The notes under the pieces are model-generated. The model made no database searches. It worked only from the letters and a program-made list of their open reading frames with translations, and was not told where the DNA came from. Shown one piece after another: positions 45,743 to 53,416 of a DNA stretch of 64,000 nt; within the stretch, counting starts at the first letter, position 1; each line of letters begins with the position of its first letter. Origin of the DNA: Accumulibacter sp. (GTDB lineage: Bacteria > Pseudomonadota > Gammaproteobacteria > Burkholderiales > Rhodocyclaceae). The stretch is from NCBI RefSeq assembly GCF_036625195.1, contig NZ_JAZKUG010000001.1:4898001-4962000 (forward strand), written 5' to 3'. Both the position numbers and the translations under genes were made by a program.

Positions 45743-46597
45743 TCAGTGCAGGTCGTCGAGCGGGCTGCGCACGCCCAGCCCGCCGCGATTGAGCACATGC
45801 GTGTAGATCATCGTCGTCGACACATCCGCATGCCCCAAGAGCTCCTGCACGGTGCGGATGTCGCGGCCGCTTTCCAGGAGCGAGGTCGCGAACGAATGGC
45901 GCAGGGTGTGCGGCGTGGCCGGCTTGCTGATCCCCGCTTGGCGCAGCGCCGCGCGCATCGCTCGCTGGATGCTCTGCGCTTCGACGTGGTGCCGACGAAT
46001 CGCTCCCGAGCGTGGGTCGAGCGATCGCCTGGCGGCGACGAAGACATACTGCCAGGCCCACTCGCGCGCCGCATGCGGATACTTGCGTGCCAGCGCAAAC
46101 GGCAGAAAGACTTCTCCGAAGCCCTCGGCCAGGTCCGCCTCGTGCAGCGCCCTGACGCGCCCGAGGTCGGCCTGCAGCGGGTCGGCCAGCGTCCGCGGCA
46201 GCATCGTGACGCGGTCTTTGGCGCCTTTGCCCTCGCGAACCACGATCTCGCCACGCGCGAAGTCGAGGTCCTTCACGCGCAAGCGGAGACATTCCATGAT
46301 GCGCATGCCCGTGCCTTAGAGCAGCCGCAGGATCAGACCCGTCGTTCCCTCGCACAGCACCAGCAAGCGCTGCACTTCTTCCGGAGTGAGGACGACCGGC
46401 AAGCGCCGCGAAGCTTTCGCCGACTCGACCTCGTCGAGCCAGGGCAGCTCGCTGCCGAGCACCTCCTTGTAGAGGAAGAGCAGCGCACTCTTCGCCTGGT
46501 TCTGCGTCGACGCCGCAACGCGCCCCGTGACGGCAAGGTGCGTGAGGAAGGACTCGACTTCCCGCGCGCCCATTTCACGCGGATGTCGCTTGTTGTG
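45743..46597 (-). pseudogene. intI: Integron integrase, inactivated (nonsense codon and missing N-terminus)
   Basis: The C-terminal part (45743-46306) reads MRIMECLRLRVKDLDF... with the integron-specific segment ARKYPHAAREWAWQYVF, catalytic HTLRHSFAT and LGHADVSTTMIYTHV including the Tyr. The upstream part (to 46573 and on through HNKRHPREMG) reads VESFLTHLAV, ASTQNQAKSALLFLYKEVLG and LPVVLTPEEVQRLLVL. Both are one frame, separated only by TAA at 46318-46316, where relatives have LLYGTGMR: one substitution (TAC or TAT to TAA). Family members have some 45-50 more N-terminal residues; here homology stops after HNKRHP near 46597. Catalytic residues are otherwise intact. Expected product: site-specific recombinase of attI and attC. 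Confidence 0.9.
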
Positions 46598-46668
46598 GCC
46601 GCTCGGCGCACGATAGCGAGTCGCGCACTGTGGTATCTTTACGGGTAGCGTTCCCGCTCGGAGGCAAT

Positions 46669-46893
46669 ATGTCCATCCCCGTTCATGAGCTTGAGGCTGA
46701 AGTACTGGGCTTGCCGCCTGAGGAGAGGGCGCGGCTGCTCGAACGCCTGATCGAGAGCTTCGAGCCCGAGTCTCGTGTACGAGATGCGTGGATCGCGCTG
46801 TCCCTCACGCGTGAAGCCGAGATTAAATCCGGTAAGGCTGCCCTGGTGCCCGGATCCGAAGCAGTAGCTCGCGTCCGCGCAAGAATCGCGTGA
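46669..46893 (+). CDS. Addiction-module antitoxin (ParE partner)
   Basis: 74 residues with GAGG before the ATG. The pattern VHELEAEVLGLPPEERARLLERLIESFEP and AEIKSGKAALVPGSEAVARVRARIA is that of the short addiction-module proteins that accompany RelE/ParE toxins. The stop overlaps the toxin start by 4 bp (GTGA). First gene right of the truncated integrase. Confidence 0.88.
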   Translation: MSIPVHELEAEVLGLPPEERARLLERLIESFEPESRVRDAWIALSLTREAEIKSGKAALVPGSEAVARVRARIA

Positions 46894-47183
46894 GCTGCTG
46901 GCTTCACCCTGGAGCAGAGGCCGAGCTTGGCGACGCTGCCGTCTACTACGCCGAGCACGCAAGCAAGGCGATCGCATCCTCCTTTGTCACCGAATTTGAG
47001 CGTGTCCTTACCTTGCTGGTCGCCAACCAGCGCTTGGGCACGCCGGCAGACGACGGGCTTCGCACGTATCCGTTCAAGCGGTTTCCCTACTCGCTGGTCT
47101 ACCGAGAAAATTCATCGGGTCCACAGATCTACGCAGTTGCTCACCAGCACCGCGATCCGAAATACTGGCAGGAGCGTTTGTAG
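46890..47183 (+). CDS. RelE/ParE-family toxin
   Basis: 97 residues from a GTG overlapping the antitoxin stop. HPGAEAELGDAAVYYAEHASKAI, LGTPADDGLRTYPFKRFPYSLVY and VAHQHRDPKYWQERL are the ParE/RelE signature. Toxins of this fold poison gyrase or cut mRNA. Toxin and antitoxin form one cassette closed by the attC at 47221. Confidence 0.9.
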   Translation: MSCWLHPGAEAELGDAAVYYAEHASKAIASSFVTEFERVLTLLVANQRLGTPADDGLRTYPFKRFPYSLVYRENSSGPQIYAVAHQHRDPKYWQERL

Positions 47184-47220
47184 TGCTTGCGGCTATGTGC
47201 ACCGCAATCCCGAACCAGAC

Positions 47221-47289
47221 GCCTAACCCTGCGCTGCAGGCGACCGGCCGCATAAAGCCGCGTCCGTCGCCTGAGCTTCCACGTTAGCT
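47221..47289 (+). other. attC site 1
   Basis: Inverse core GCCTAAC at 47221 and core GTTAGCT at 47283, 69 bp, with imperfect dyad between (GCAGGCGACCGGC / GCCTGAGC). Confidence 0.85.
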
Positions 47290-47307
47290 TCTTGGAGCAC
47301 ATCGCCG

Positions 47308-47952
47308 ATGTTTGGAACACAAAATCTCGCTCTATTCGTCGTCGCTGGCCTCCTGCTTAACATGGCCCCAGGACCCGACTCACTGCTTGTCATGTCGCGC
47401 AGTGCAACTCAAGGCTGGCGTGCAGGGTCAGCGGCCGCGCTCGGCATCGCCGCAGGTACGCTCGTTCATATTCTTGCTGCAGCTTTGGGCTTGTCTGCCG
47501 TGCTCGCCACTTCAAGCACCGCCTTCGCCGTGGTCAAGTACGTAGGTGCAGCCTATTTGTTGTATGTCGGCATTGCGTTATTTCGAACCAAGAGCAACCC
47601 CACCGCAGAAGCAATAGCCCAGCCCCCTTCTCTGCCATCACTTCGGTACCGCCAAATATTCTTTCAGGGCTTTCTTACAAACGTTCTGAATCCGAAGGTC
47701 GCAGTGTTCTTCCTCGCATTCGTCCCTCAGTTCATTTCGCCTGAGGCATCCAACAAGGCGCTCGCTTTCGTTGTACTGGGCTTAATCTTCAACTTCAATG
47801 GCATCCTCTGGTGTCACTTTCTCGCTGTATCGTCGGCATTTGCCAGCCAGCGCTTGCAAGTCAGTAGATTCGTCACACTTTGGCTCAATCGGCTCATCGG
47901 CACAGTTTTTGTCTCGCTCGGCATCAAGCTCGCATTGGCTGAAAGAAGCTAA
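47308..47952 (+). CDS. LysE/RhtB-family amino-acid exporter
   Basis: 214 residues, six predicted membrane helices. LNMAPGPDSLLVMSRSATQGW at the N-terminus and FFQGFLTNVLNPKVAVFFLAFVPQF in the middle are the LysE/RhtB hallmarks. It exports amino acids or derivatives; substrate unknown. The stop lies within the inverse core of the next attC. Confidence 0.9.
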   Translation: MFGTQNLALFVVAGLLLNMAPGPDSLLVMSRSATQGWRAGSAAALGIAAGTLVHILAAALGLSAVLATSSTAFAVVKYVGAAYLLYVGIALFRTKSNPTAEAIAQPPSLPSLRYRQIFFQGFLTNVLNPKVAVFFLAFVPQFISPEASNKALAFVVLGLIFNFNGILWCHFLAVSSAFASQRLQVSRFVTLWLNRLIGTVFVSLGIKLALAERS

Positions 47953-48003
47953 CACTTCGTTCAAGCGGATGCCTGAAGGCGCCGCTTAACTCAAACGTTG
48001 GGC
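47947..48003 (+). other. attC site 2
   Basis: Inverse core AGCTAAC at 47947, core GTTGGGC at 47997, 57 bp; arms GTTCAAGCGG and CCGCTTAAC pair. Confidence 0.8.
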
Positions 48004-48006
48004 CAC

Positions 48007-48282
48007 ATGAGTCAGCTTCGCAAACTCCGCCGATGTATCAATAGCCGAAGGGGAGGCTTGGTTGTTGCTGGAGTATTCCCTTTATTGGCAACACTGCTCG
48101 CACTTCCAGGAGCCTTGGCGTTCATTATCAGCACCGACGGTTCATCCGGGTTTGCGGCAGCCGCGTTCTGCTTTTTCGGCGCAATTGCTTCCGCTCTGGT
48201 CATCCCACCCTTTTTCTGTCGCGCACGCATCGTGAATCGCACCTATCGTGTTTTGTGGTTCTTTCGAGGGCTAACACCATGA
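48007..48282 (+). CDS. Small membrane protein of an integron cassette
   Basis: 91 residues from the ATG at 48007. Two hydrophobic helices (GVFPLLATLLALPGALAFII and GFAAAAFCFFGAIASALVI) followed by a basic tail. No known family. It starts right after an attC core, as cassette genes do. Confidence 0.6.
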   Translation: MSQLRKLRRCINSRRGGLVVAGVFPLLATLLALPGALAFIISTDGSSGFAAAAFCFFGAIASALVIPPFFCRARIVNRTYRVLWFFRGLTP

Positions 48283-48363
48283 GTGCTTTTTCTTGGGTTC
48301 CATCTCAACGTCATTTTGACGCATTGCTGCCAGTGTCAGGTGGTCATCCATTCTGCTGCTGTG

Positions 48364-48430
48364 GCCGAACCCATCATTCCACCGGACCTGCGCAAAAAGC
48401 CGCGCAGTCCGGTGAATTCAGACGTTAGGC
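48364..48430 (+). other. attC site 3
   Basis: Core GTTAGGC at 48424; inverse core is degenerate (GCCGAAC at 48364). The internal sequence (CCATCATTCCACCGGACCTG, then the dyad arm) closely matches attC site 7. A better inverse core (GGCTAAC at 48269) lies further left, so the left limit is uncertain. Confidence 0.65.
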
Positions 48431-48463
48431 CCTTCAGGCCAAAGCCATGGCACACTCGGGCGC

Positions 48464-48652
48464 GTGAAAATTAGCGACATATTGGCTGTTCTCCGTAAGG
48501 ACGGGTGGCTTCTGGTCGCAACCAGATGGAGTCATCGCCAGTTTAAACACCCGATAAAACCCGGTCGCGTCACCGTCGCTGGGAAGCCAAGTGACGATCT
48601 GGCTCCGGGAACACTCAACAGCATTCTGAAGCAGGCCTCACTGAAAGGTTGA
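48464..48652 (+). CDS. hicA: HicA-family toxin, copy 1 (altered catalytic motif)
   Basis: 62 residues from a GTG. ISDILAVLRKDGWLLV and HRQFKHPIKPGRVTVAGKPS are the HicA double-stranded RNA-binding-like fold. The motif around the catalytic His reads R-W-S-H (Trp22) where HicA proteins, including copy 2 here, have G-S-H. The change (GGG to TGG) may weaken the mRNA interferase. Followed 4 bp later by an intact hicB. Confidence 0.88.
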   Translation: MKISDILAVLRKDGWLLVATRWSHRQFKHPIKPGRVTVAGKPSDDLAPGTLNSILKQASLKG

Positions 48653-48656
48653 AATT

Positions 48657-48911
48657 ATGCGCTATGCGATTGTTATCGAAAAAGCCGAAAGCAATTTCTC
48701 CGGGTATGTGCCGGACCTGCCAGGTTGTGTCGCCACTGGAGCCACTGTAGAGGAAACTGAAAACGAGCTGCTTTTGGCAATCCAATTCCATCTCGATGGC
48801 CTTCGTGAGGATGGTCTTGGCCCTCCTGCTGCAGAAAGCATCGTGGAATATATGTTTATCCCCGCCCAACCCTTCGCTCCAGGGGACGCGCCGCAAACGG
48901 CGCGTCCCTGA
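48657..48911 (+). CDS. hicB: HicB-family antitoxin, copy 1 (intact)
   Basis: 84 residues: MRYAIVIEKAESNFSGYVP, DLPGCVATGATVEETENEL and LLLAIQFHLDGLREDG are the HicB partial RNase-H fold. The C-terminus (FAPGDAPQTARP) reads into the following attC. It should neutralise HicA. Confidence 0.9.
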   Translation: MRYAIVIEKAESNFSGYVPDLPGCVATGATVEETENELLLAIQFHLDGLREDGLGPPAAESIVEYMFIPAQPFAPGDAPQTARP

Positions 48912-48926
48912 GCTCCAACGTTAGGT
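48864..48926 (+). other. attC site 4
   Basis: Inverse core GCCCAAC at 48864, core GTTAGGT at 48920, 63 bp; arms GGGGACGCGCCG and CGGCGCGTCCC pair. Overlaps the end of hicB. Confidence 0.85.
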
Positions 48927-48974
48927 TCTCACCTCAAGGCAACGAGCCGCATCATCACTTTGGAGTTTTCAAAT

Positions 48975-49256
48975 ATGCCGAAAGCCGCCTCTAGAAAATC
49001 GGGGGCAGTCCCTGCTATCACTCAAAAGGAAAAGAGGCAAAGCATTGATGTAGGGCCGGGAATGGGGCAAGTCAGTCCCGTGAGCTATTGGTACAAAAAC
49101 GGTCACTATCAGAATGAAGATGAAGCTAGGGGCGCGTTCAAGCTCGCGTATCAGCAAGGTCTAGATGGAATGGGCACGAGCATCCAGGAATGGATGGGTT
49201 TTAACGAAAAAGAATTTGACGACTGGATGCGCAATGATGGCTTGCCCAAAATCTAG
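48975..49256 (+). CDS. Cassette-encoded hypothetical protein
   Basis: 93 residues from the ATG at 48975. A Lys-rich, probably disordered N-terminus is followed by a conserved-looking acidic helical half (YWYKNGHYQNEDEARGAFKL, WMGFNEKEFDDWM). No family recognised. More A+T-rich than the host genes. Confidence 0.65.
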   Translation: MPKAASRKSGAVPAITQKEKRQSIDVGPGMGQVSPVSYWYKNGHYQNEDEARGAFKLAYQQGLDGMGTSIQEWMGFNEKEFDDWMRNDGLPKI

Positions 49257-49286
49257 GAAAACCAAGCCCGTATTTGCAAGCCCCGA

Positions 49287-49382
49287 ACCTAACCCTGCCG
49301 TCGAGAGGGACAGCCACAAGCTGCGCTTGTGGTTCCCTACGCTGCTTCGCAGCTCCGGCTGCCCCTCACTTCCACGTTAGGC
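49287..49382 (+). other. attC site 5
   Basis: Inverse core ACCTAAC at 49287, core GTTAGGC at 49376, 96 bp; contains GAGAGGGACAGCC and complementary GGCTGCCCCTC arms. Confidence 0.85.
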
Positions 49383-49515
49383 CGCACAGCGAAACCATGC
49401 GCTGCTCCTACAGTATCAGCGCCTTCGGCGTGAATCGAACTGTCACGAAACGGCGCGGCTGCAAGCAGCACGTCGCCCGATACACTGAGCCGGCATTCAC
49501 ATCAGAGTACTTGCC

Positions 49516-49851
49516 ATGTCTGTAGCCGCCGTTGCCTTGGCCGCACTGTCTGCAGTGTGCGTTGGAGCCTTCTGGCCAACGCTCAAGGTCAACTTTGATT
49601 CGTCGTTTTCCAGGCGGTTTCTGATTCCTACATTCGTGGTTGCAGCAGCCGATTGCTTCGTTCTCGCCGGCGTAATCTGCTGGTGGACCGCTATCGCCTA
49701 TCCCCTTCTCGCGCTTGTAGGTGTAATTGCCATCAGTCCCTTCACAAGCGGCAGACACTTGCAAACGGTCATCCTTGGCGGTGGCATCTGGCTGGTGGGC
49801 ATATCGGCGGTGGTGCTCGTAGCTGTAGCGCTCGCACTTCGCGTGCTGTAG
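49516..49851 (+). CDS. Cassette-encoded membrane protein
   Basis: 111 residues with about four hydrophobic helices (VAAVALAALSAVCVGAFW, FVVAAADCFVLAGVICWW, YPLLALVGVIAI, GIWLVGISAVVLVAVALAL). No family recognised. Between two clear attC sites. Confidence 0.65.
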   Translation: MSVAAVALAALSAVCVGAFWPTLKVNFDSSFSRRFLIPTFVVAAADCFVLAGVICWWTAIAYPLLALVGVIAISPFTSGRHLQTVILGGGIWLVGISAVVLVAVALALRVL

Positions 49852-49868
49852 CCAATGCGGCAAGTGCG

Positions 49869-49994
49869 GCCTAACCCTTCGCTCGAGGCGACCCCCAACG
49901 GCGTGGCGCCCGGGCCGCTCCGGGCGGCTTACTATCTTGCCCTGCGCGGCCCGGGCGCCACCCCGCTGGGGTCGCCTCAGCTCAAACGTTAGCC
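49869..49994 (+). other. attC site 6, long
   Basis: Inverse core GCCTAAC at 49869, core GTTAGCC at 49988, 126 bp. Long arms GAGGCGACCCCC...GGGTCGCCTC and GGCGCCCGGGCCGC...GCGGCCCGGGCGCC give a near-perfect hairpin. Confidence 0.9.
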
Positions 49995-50025
49995 CCAATT
50001 AACCAACCTCACGAAGGTCTCCGAC

Positions 50026-51456
50026 ATGCAGAATGCCATCGTTACGCAGCAGTCCACCTCGCTGACAACGGCCGACACCACGCGGTTTGAGGAATATCTT
50101 TCCTATCTCGGATTGCCAACTGCCAACATCATTGCCTCTCTTCCAGAGAGGCAGAAGATCGAGGCAAATCTTCCCGCCTTCGTTCAATCCCTTGACCCCA
50201 AAGTTCGCCATGAGGCCCGGTACCTTTCCAAGTTTGTGGCTGGAGCAGCAATTGGACTATTTGATGCCTCGCTCAATTACATCTGGAATGAGGTCGTCCT
50301 AACCCTAAGAAAGAAAGCTGTTATATACGGTCTCGATATGTTCTTCGATGCTGCGACAGGTGGAACACGTAGAGAGTTTTACCAGACAGAGGACGACTTG
50401 GCGGGACTGAAGGACAACACCCTCATCAATACCTGCCGGAAGTTAGAACTGATTTCCGACATTGTTTACACAAAGCTGATGCACATCCTCACGATGCGGA
50501 ACGACATCGGCGCATCTCATCCGAACTCGTACTCAATTAACGCATACGAATTACTCGGCTGGCTGCAAACCTGCGTTTCAGACGTATTGAACGATCAGCC
50601 TTCCGAGTCCGCAATTCAGATTCGAGCGTTCATTGACAATCTCAAGAAGTCCACAGCGGTGCTTGATCCTGCTGCAATAAAAAGCATGGAGAAGCCACTT
50701 GCTGAACTGTCTTTGCAGAACACCGATAACCTGCTTAACAGCATCTTCGGCGTTTACGTGTCTGATAAGACGGATGCAATCGTAAGAAAGAATATTTCGC
50801 TTGTCGCTCCGTACATCTGGAGCAAGGCAAGCGATGACGTTAAGTACAAATTGGGCGTGGCGATAGACGGCTACAAGAACAACCTGTATCAAGAAAAGCA
50901 TGAACTTGGCAGCGAGTTCTTCGGTTTCTGTGGCGGCAACAAGTACAAGTCGCTTGAATCTAGAATTATTGAGCTAGATGAGCATATTGATAATTTGCTG
51001 GATGCCCGATATAGCTGGGACAACTATTACAACGAACCGCAGCATATGAGGCATATCCTGTCTTACCTTACGAGCGAGAAGGACATTCCCCCAGAGCGCG
51101 CTCAGAAGATCATCAAGACAGTGTTGATTTGTCGGGTTGGTAAAGGAATCCCGTACTGTCAAGGTGTGTCGCCATCCGGCAAGCCCCTTTACGACAAATT
51201 CTTTTCGTTGCTCGGTGACTATAACATCATTTTGTTGCTCTTGGCTATGCACTCCAACGAAGCGCGCGGGATGCTCGATAACAAGATTTGTCAGCAGCAC
51301 ATGCTCGATGTCATTGCGATAGTTGAAAGGAATGCGATCAGCGATAGGATCAAAGAAATCCTTGAGTACGTAAGAGCCAATGCCCACGTGCTTCACAAAA
51401 TTCATGGTGACTCTAAGTACAAAGAACTCACGAAGAACCACATCAATTGGGGCTAA
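50026..51456 (+). CDS. Large cassette protein with HEPN-like RNase motif
   Basis: 476 residues, far larger than most cassette genes and visibly A+T-richer than the host. A helical region around residues 135-190 (LINTCRKLELISDIVYTKL, MHILTMRNDIGASHPNS) carries R158-N-D-I-G-A-S-H165, an Rx6H fit to the Rx4-6H motif of HEPN ribonucleases and placed between helices as expected. The rest is helical, with SLLGDYNIILLLLAMHSNEA and a C-terminal RIKEILEYVRANAHVLHKIHG that may be regulatory or binding parts. I know no named family. HEPN proteins often act in abortive infection or toxin-antitoxin systems, so a defence role is plausible but unproven. The stop lies in the attC inverse core. Confidence 0.75.
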   Translation: MQNAIVTQQSTSLTTADTTRFEEYLSYLGLPTANIIASLPERQKIEANLPAFVQSLDPKVRHEARYLSKFVAGAAIGLFDASLNYIWNEVVLTLRKKAVIYGLDMFFDAATGGTRREFYQTEDDLAGLKDNTLINTCRKLELISDIVYTKLMHILTMRNDIGASHPNSYSINAYELLGWLQTCVSDVLNDQPSESAIQIRAFIDNLKKSTAVLDPAAIKSMEKPLAELSLQNTDNLLNSIFGVYVSDKTDAIVRKNISLVAPYIWSKASDDVKYKLGVAIDGYKNNLYQEKHELGSEFFGFCGGNKYKSLESRIIELDEHIDNLLDARYSWDNYYNEPQHMRHILSYLTSEKDIPPERAQKIIKTVLICRVGKGIPYCQGVSPSGKPLYDKFFSLLGDYNIILLLLAMHSNEARGMLDNKICQQHMLDVIAIVERNAISDRIKEILEYVRANAHVLHKIHGDSKYKELTKNHINWG

Positions 51457-51518
51457 CCCATCATTGCACCGGACCTGCGAGAAAAGCCGCGCAGGTCCGG
51501 TGAATTCAAACGTTAGCT
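51451..51518 (+). other. attC site 7
   Basis: Inverse core GGCTAAC at 51451, core GTTAGCT at 51512, 68 bp; arms CACCGGACCTGCG and CGCAGGTCCGGTG pair perfectly. Confidence 0.9.
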
Positions 51519-51541
51519 GCCATGGAAAGTTCGGGGTGATC

Positions 51542-51949
51542 ATGAAGATTACAGTTCAAACGACAGTGCGAGCTCCCATGGACTCGGTATGGAAGGCGTA
51601 TACGAGCCCAGAGGATATCGTCCAATGGAATGCCGCATCTGACGACTGGCATACCACCAGGGCAACAGTCGATCTGCGGGCTGGTGGGGCCTTCTGCTCG
51701 CGTATGGAGGCAAAGGACGGGAGCTTTGGGTTCGACTTCGAAGGAACCTATACCAACATCATCCCCAACAGCCTTATTGAATATGAGTTCGGTGACCGCA
51801 AGGCCAAGGTAGAGTTCTCCGGGAGTCGATCCGGGGTGTCAATTACAGTCACGTTCGACGCCGAGCAAACCCACTCCGTCGAGCAGCAACGCGAAGGTTG
51901 GCAGGCCATCCTTAATCGCTTCCGGCAGCATGTAGAGTCCCAGGGCTAG
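51542..51949 (+). CDS. SRPBCC (AHSA1-type) domain protein
   Basis: 135 residues from the ATG at 51542. ITVQTTVRAPMDSVWKAYTS, IVQWNAASDDWHTTRATVDL and YTNIIPNSLIEYEF are typical of the START-like Aha1/SRPBCC ligand-binding fold. EGWQAILNRFRQHVES closes the domain. Common in integron cassettes; ligand unknown. Confidence 0.88.
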   Translation: MKITVQTTVRAPMDSVWKAYTSPEDIVQWNAASDDWHTTRATVDLRAGGAFCSRMEAKDGSFGFDFEGTYTNIIPNSLIEYEFGDRKAKVEFSGSRSGVSITVTFDAEQTHSVEQQREGWQAILNRFRQHVESQG

Positions 51950-51956
51950 TGCTGGC

Positions 51957-52020
51957 AGCTAACCATTCGCTGCAGGCGCGACGGCCCTGACGGGCCGCGG
52001 CCTGAGCTCAAACACTAGCC
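51957..52020 (+). other. attC site 8 (degenerate core)
   Basis: Inverse core AGCTAAC at 51957; the 3' core reads ACTAGCC at 52014 rather than GTTAGCC, so the recombination G is changed. 64 bp; arms GCAGGCGCG and CGCGGCCTG. Confidence 0.7.
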
Positions 52021-52033
52021 GCGAGTAGCCACC

Positions 52034-52273
52034 ATGGCCCCTACCGTTGTCCGCGACGGCTCGTATAGGCTCTTCTTCTTTTCACGCGAAGAGCCGAGAA
52101 TGCACATCCATGTGGCCCACCCACATGGGGAGGCCAAGTTCTGGCTGCAACCAAGTCTGACGCTGGCCAACCACACCGGCCTGTCCAAGCAGGAACTGGC
52201 CTACGCTGAGCGCATCGTCGCTCGCCACCTTCAGGAGGTCATCGATGCCTGGCACGAACATTTCGGCGGCTGA
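52034..52273 (+). CDS. DUF4160 protein
   Basis: 79 residues. MAPTVVRDGSYRLFFFSREE and HIHVAHPHGEAKFWLQP are the DUF4160 signature. Overlaps the DUF2442 gene by 29 bp. Such pairs are widespread and considered putative toxin-antitoxin units, though function is not settled. Confidence 0.88.
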   Translation: MAPTVVRDGSYRLFFFSREEPRMHIHVAHPHGEAKFWLQPSLTLANHTGLSKQELAYAERIVARHLQEVIDAWHEHFGG

Positions 52274-52544
52274 AGTCACCCACGTCTCAGTACACGGTTT
52301 CTGGCTGCTTCTTGGCGATGAAGAGCTTCTCTTGCCGTTCGCTGAATTTCCTTGGTTCCGGCAGGCCACCATCGAGCAACTGACCACCATCGAATGGCCA
52401 AGCCCGGATCATCTGTATTGGCCGCTGCTGGATGTGGATTTGTCCGTTGCATCCATCCGACACCCGGAAAATTTCCCGCTCGTCTCGGGAGCATCGGCTA
52501 ACCCTGCGCTCCAGCCGGACCCGCCGCAAGCGGCGCGCCGCTGA
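52245..52544 (+). CDS. DUF2442 protein
   Basis: 99 residues. VSVHGFWLLLGDEELLLPFAEFPWFRQA and HLYWPLLDVDLSVASI match DUF2442. The last 17 residues are encoded inside the attC and are probably not part of the fold. Confidence 0.88.
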   Translation: MPGTNISAAEVTHVSVHGFWLLLGDEELLLPFAEFPWFRQATIEQLTTIEWPSPDHLYWPLLDVDLSVASIRHPENFPLVSGASANPALQPDPPQAARR

Positions 52545-52559
52545 GCTTCGACGTTAGAG
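52496..52559 (+). other. attC site 9
   Basis: Inverse core GGCTAAC at 52496, core GTTAGAG at 52553, 64 bp; arms GGACCCGCCGC and GCGCGCCGCT region pair imperfectly. Confidence 0.8.
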
Positions 52560-52562
52560 CCC

Positions 52563-53033
52563 ATGGACCAATTCTTCGCCACCCTCAAGGACTACACAGC
52601 GATTGTTGTTGCGTGTCTCGCTGCGGCCGTATCTCTCGTCAACCTAGCGTGGACTACCCGGCTCACGGAGAGGCGCGAGCGCCGTAAGGTTGTTTGGGAG
52701 CGTGAGTTGGCGCGCTTTTCCGAACTCGAAGACATTGCAGGGCGCCTTGTTGAAGACCTGCTTCGCTTCAATATTCGAGAAGATGGTGAACGTCAGAGCG
52801 CCTATCAAAAGCTGCAATACATCAGGGAAGCTACAGGTCGTTTTCTTCGCTATGAAAAAGTTGCTCGCGCGCTTCGTGATCTTGAGCACGCCGCCGGCTG
52901 GTATATCAGCCAAGACATGAAGCACGAAACGTCTGAGGAGTACAAGAAGGCCCGAAGCGATGTTTCTGAGAGCTTCAAGGGTCTCATCTTGGCTTGCGAT
53001 GAAACACTCAAGAGTGCACCCAATGGGCTCTAA
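52563..53033 (+). CDS. Cassette-encoded membrane-anchored coiled-coil protein
   Basis: 156 residues: one N-terminal membrane helix (AIVVACLAAAVSLVNLAW), then a charged helical cytoplasmic part (TERRERRKVVWERELARFSE). Resembles DUF4760-like one-helix proteins, but I cannot assign it. No known function. Confidence 0.65.
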   Translation: MDQFFATLKDYTAIVVACLAAAVSLVNLAWTTRLTERRERRKVVWERELARFSELEDIAGRLVEDLLRFNIREDGERQSAYQKLQYIREATGRFLRYEKVARALRDLEHAAGWYISQDMKHETSEEYKKARSDVSESFKGLILACDETLKSAPNGL

Positions 53034-53114
53034 CCCTCCGCCCGACCTCGCTCCCTTCGATCGCTGGACGCTGCGCGATAAAGCCGCGCAGCGCCGGTCA
53101 GCTCCATGTTGGGC
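53028..53114 (+). other. attC site 10
   Basis: Inverse core CTCTAAC at 53028, core GTTGGGC at 53108, 87 bp; arms CGCTGGACGCTGCGCG and CGCGCAGCGCCGG. Confidence 0.75.
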
Positions 53115-53147
53115 CCTTCAGGCCAAAGCCATGGCACACTCGGGCGC

Positions 53148-53336
53148 ATGAAAGTTAGCGACATATTGGCTGTTCTCCGTAACGACGGGTGGCTTCTGGT
53201 CGCAACCAGAGGGAGTCATCGCCAGTTTAAACACCCGATAAAACCCGGTCGCGTCACCGTCGCTGGGAAGCCAAGTGACGATCTGGCTCCGGGAACACTC
53301 AACAGCATTCTGAAGCAGGCCTCACTGAAAGGTTGA
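53148..53336 (+). CDS. hicA: HicA-family toxin, copy 2 (canonical motif)
   Basis: 62 residues from an ATG, nearly identical to copy 1. The active-site motif is R-G-S-H (Gly22), the standard HicA form. Its own hicB is broken by an IS element 80 bp downstream, so the toxin lacks a functional cis antitoxin. Confidence 0.9.
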   Translation: MKVSDILAVLRNDGWLLVATRGSHRQFKHPIKPGRVTVAGKPSDDLAPGTLNSILKQASLKG

Positions 53337-53416
53337 AGTTATGCGCTATGCGATTGTTATCGAAAAATCCGAAAGCAATTTCTCCGGGTATGTGCCGGAC
53401 CTGCCAGGTTGTGTCG

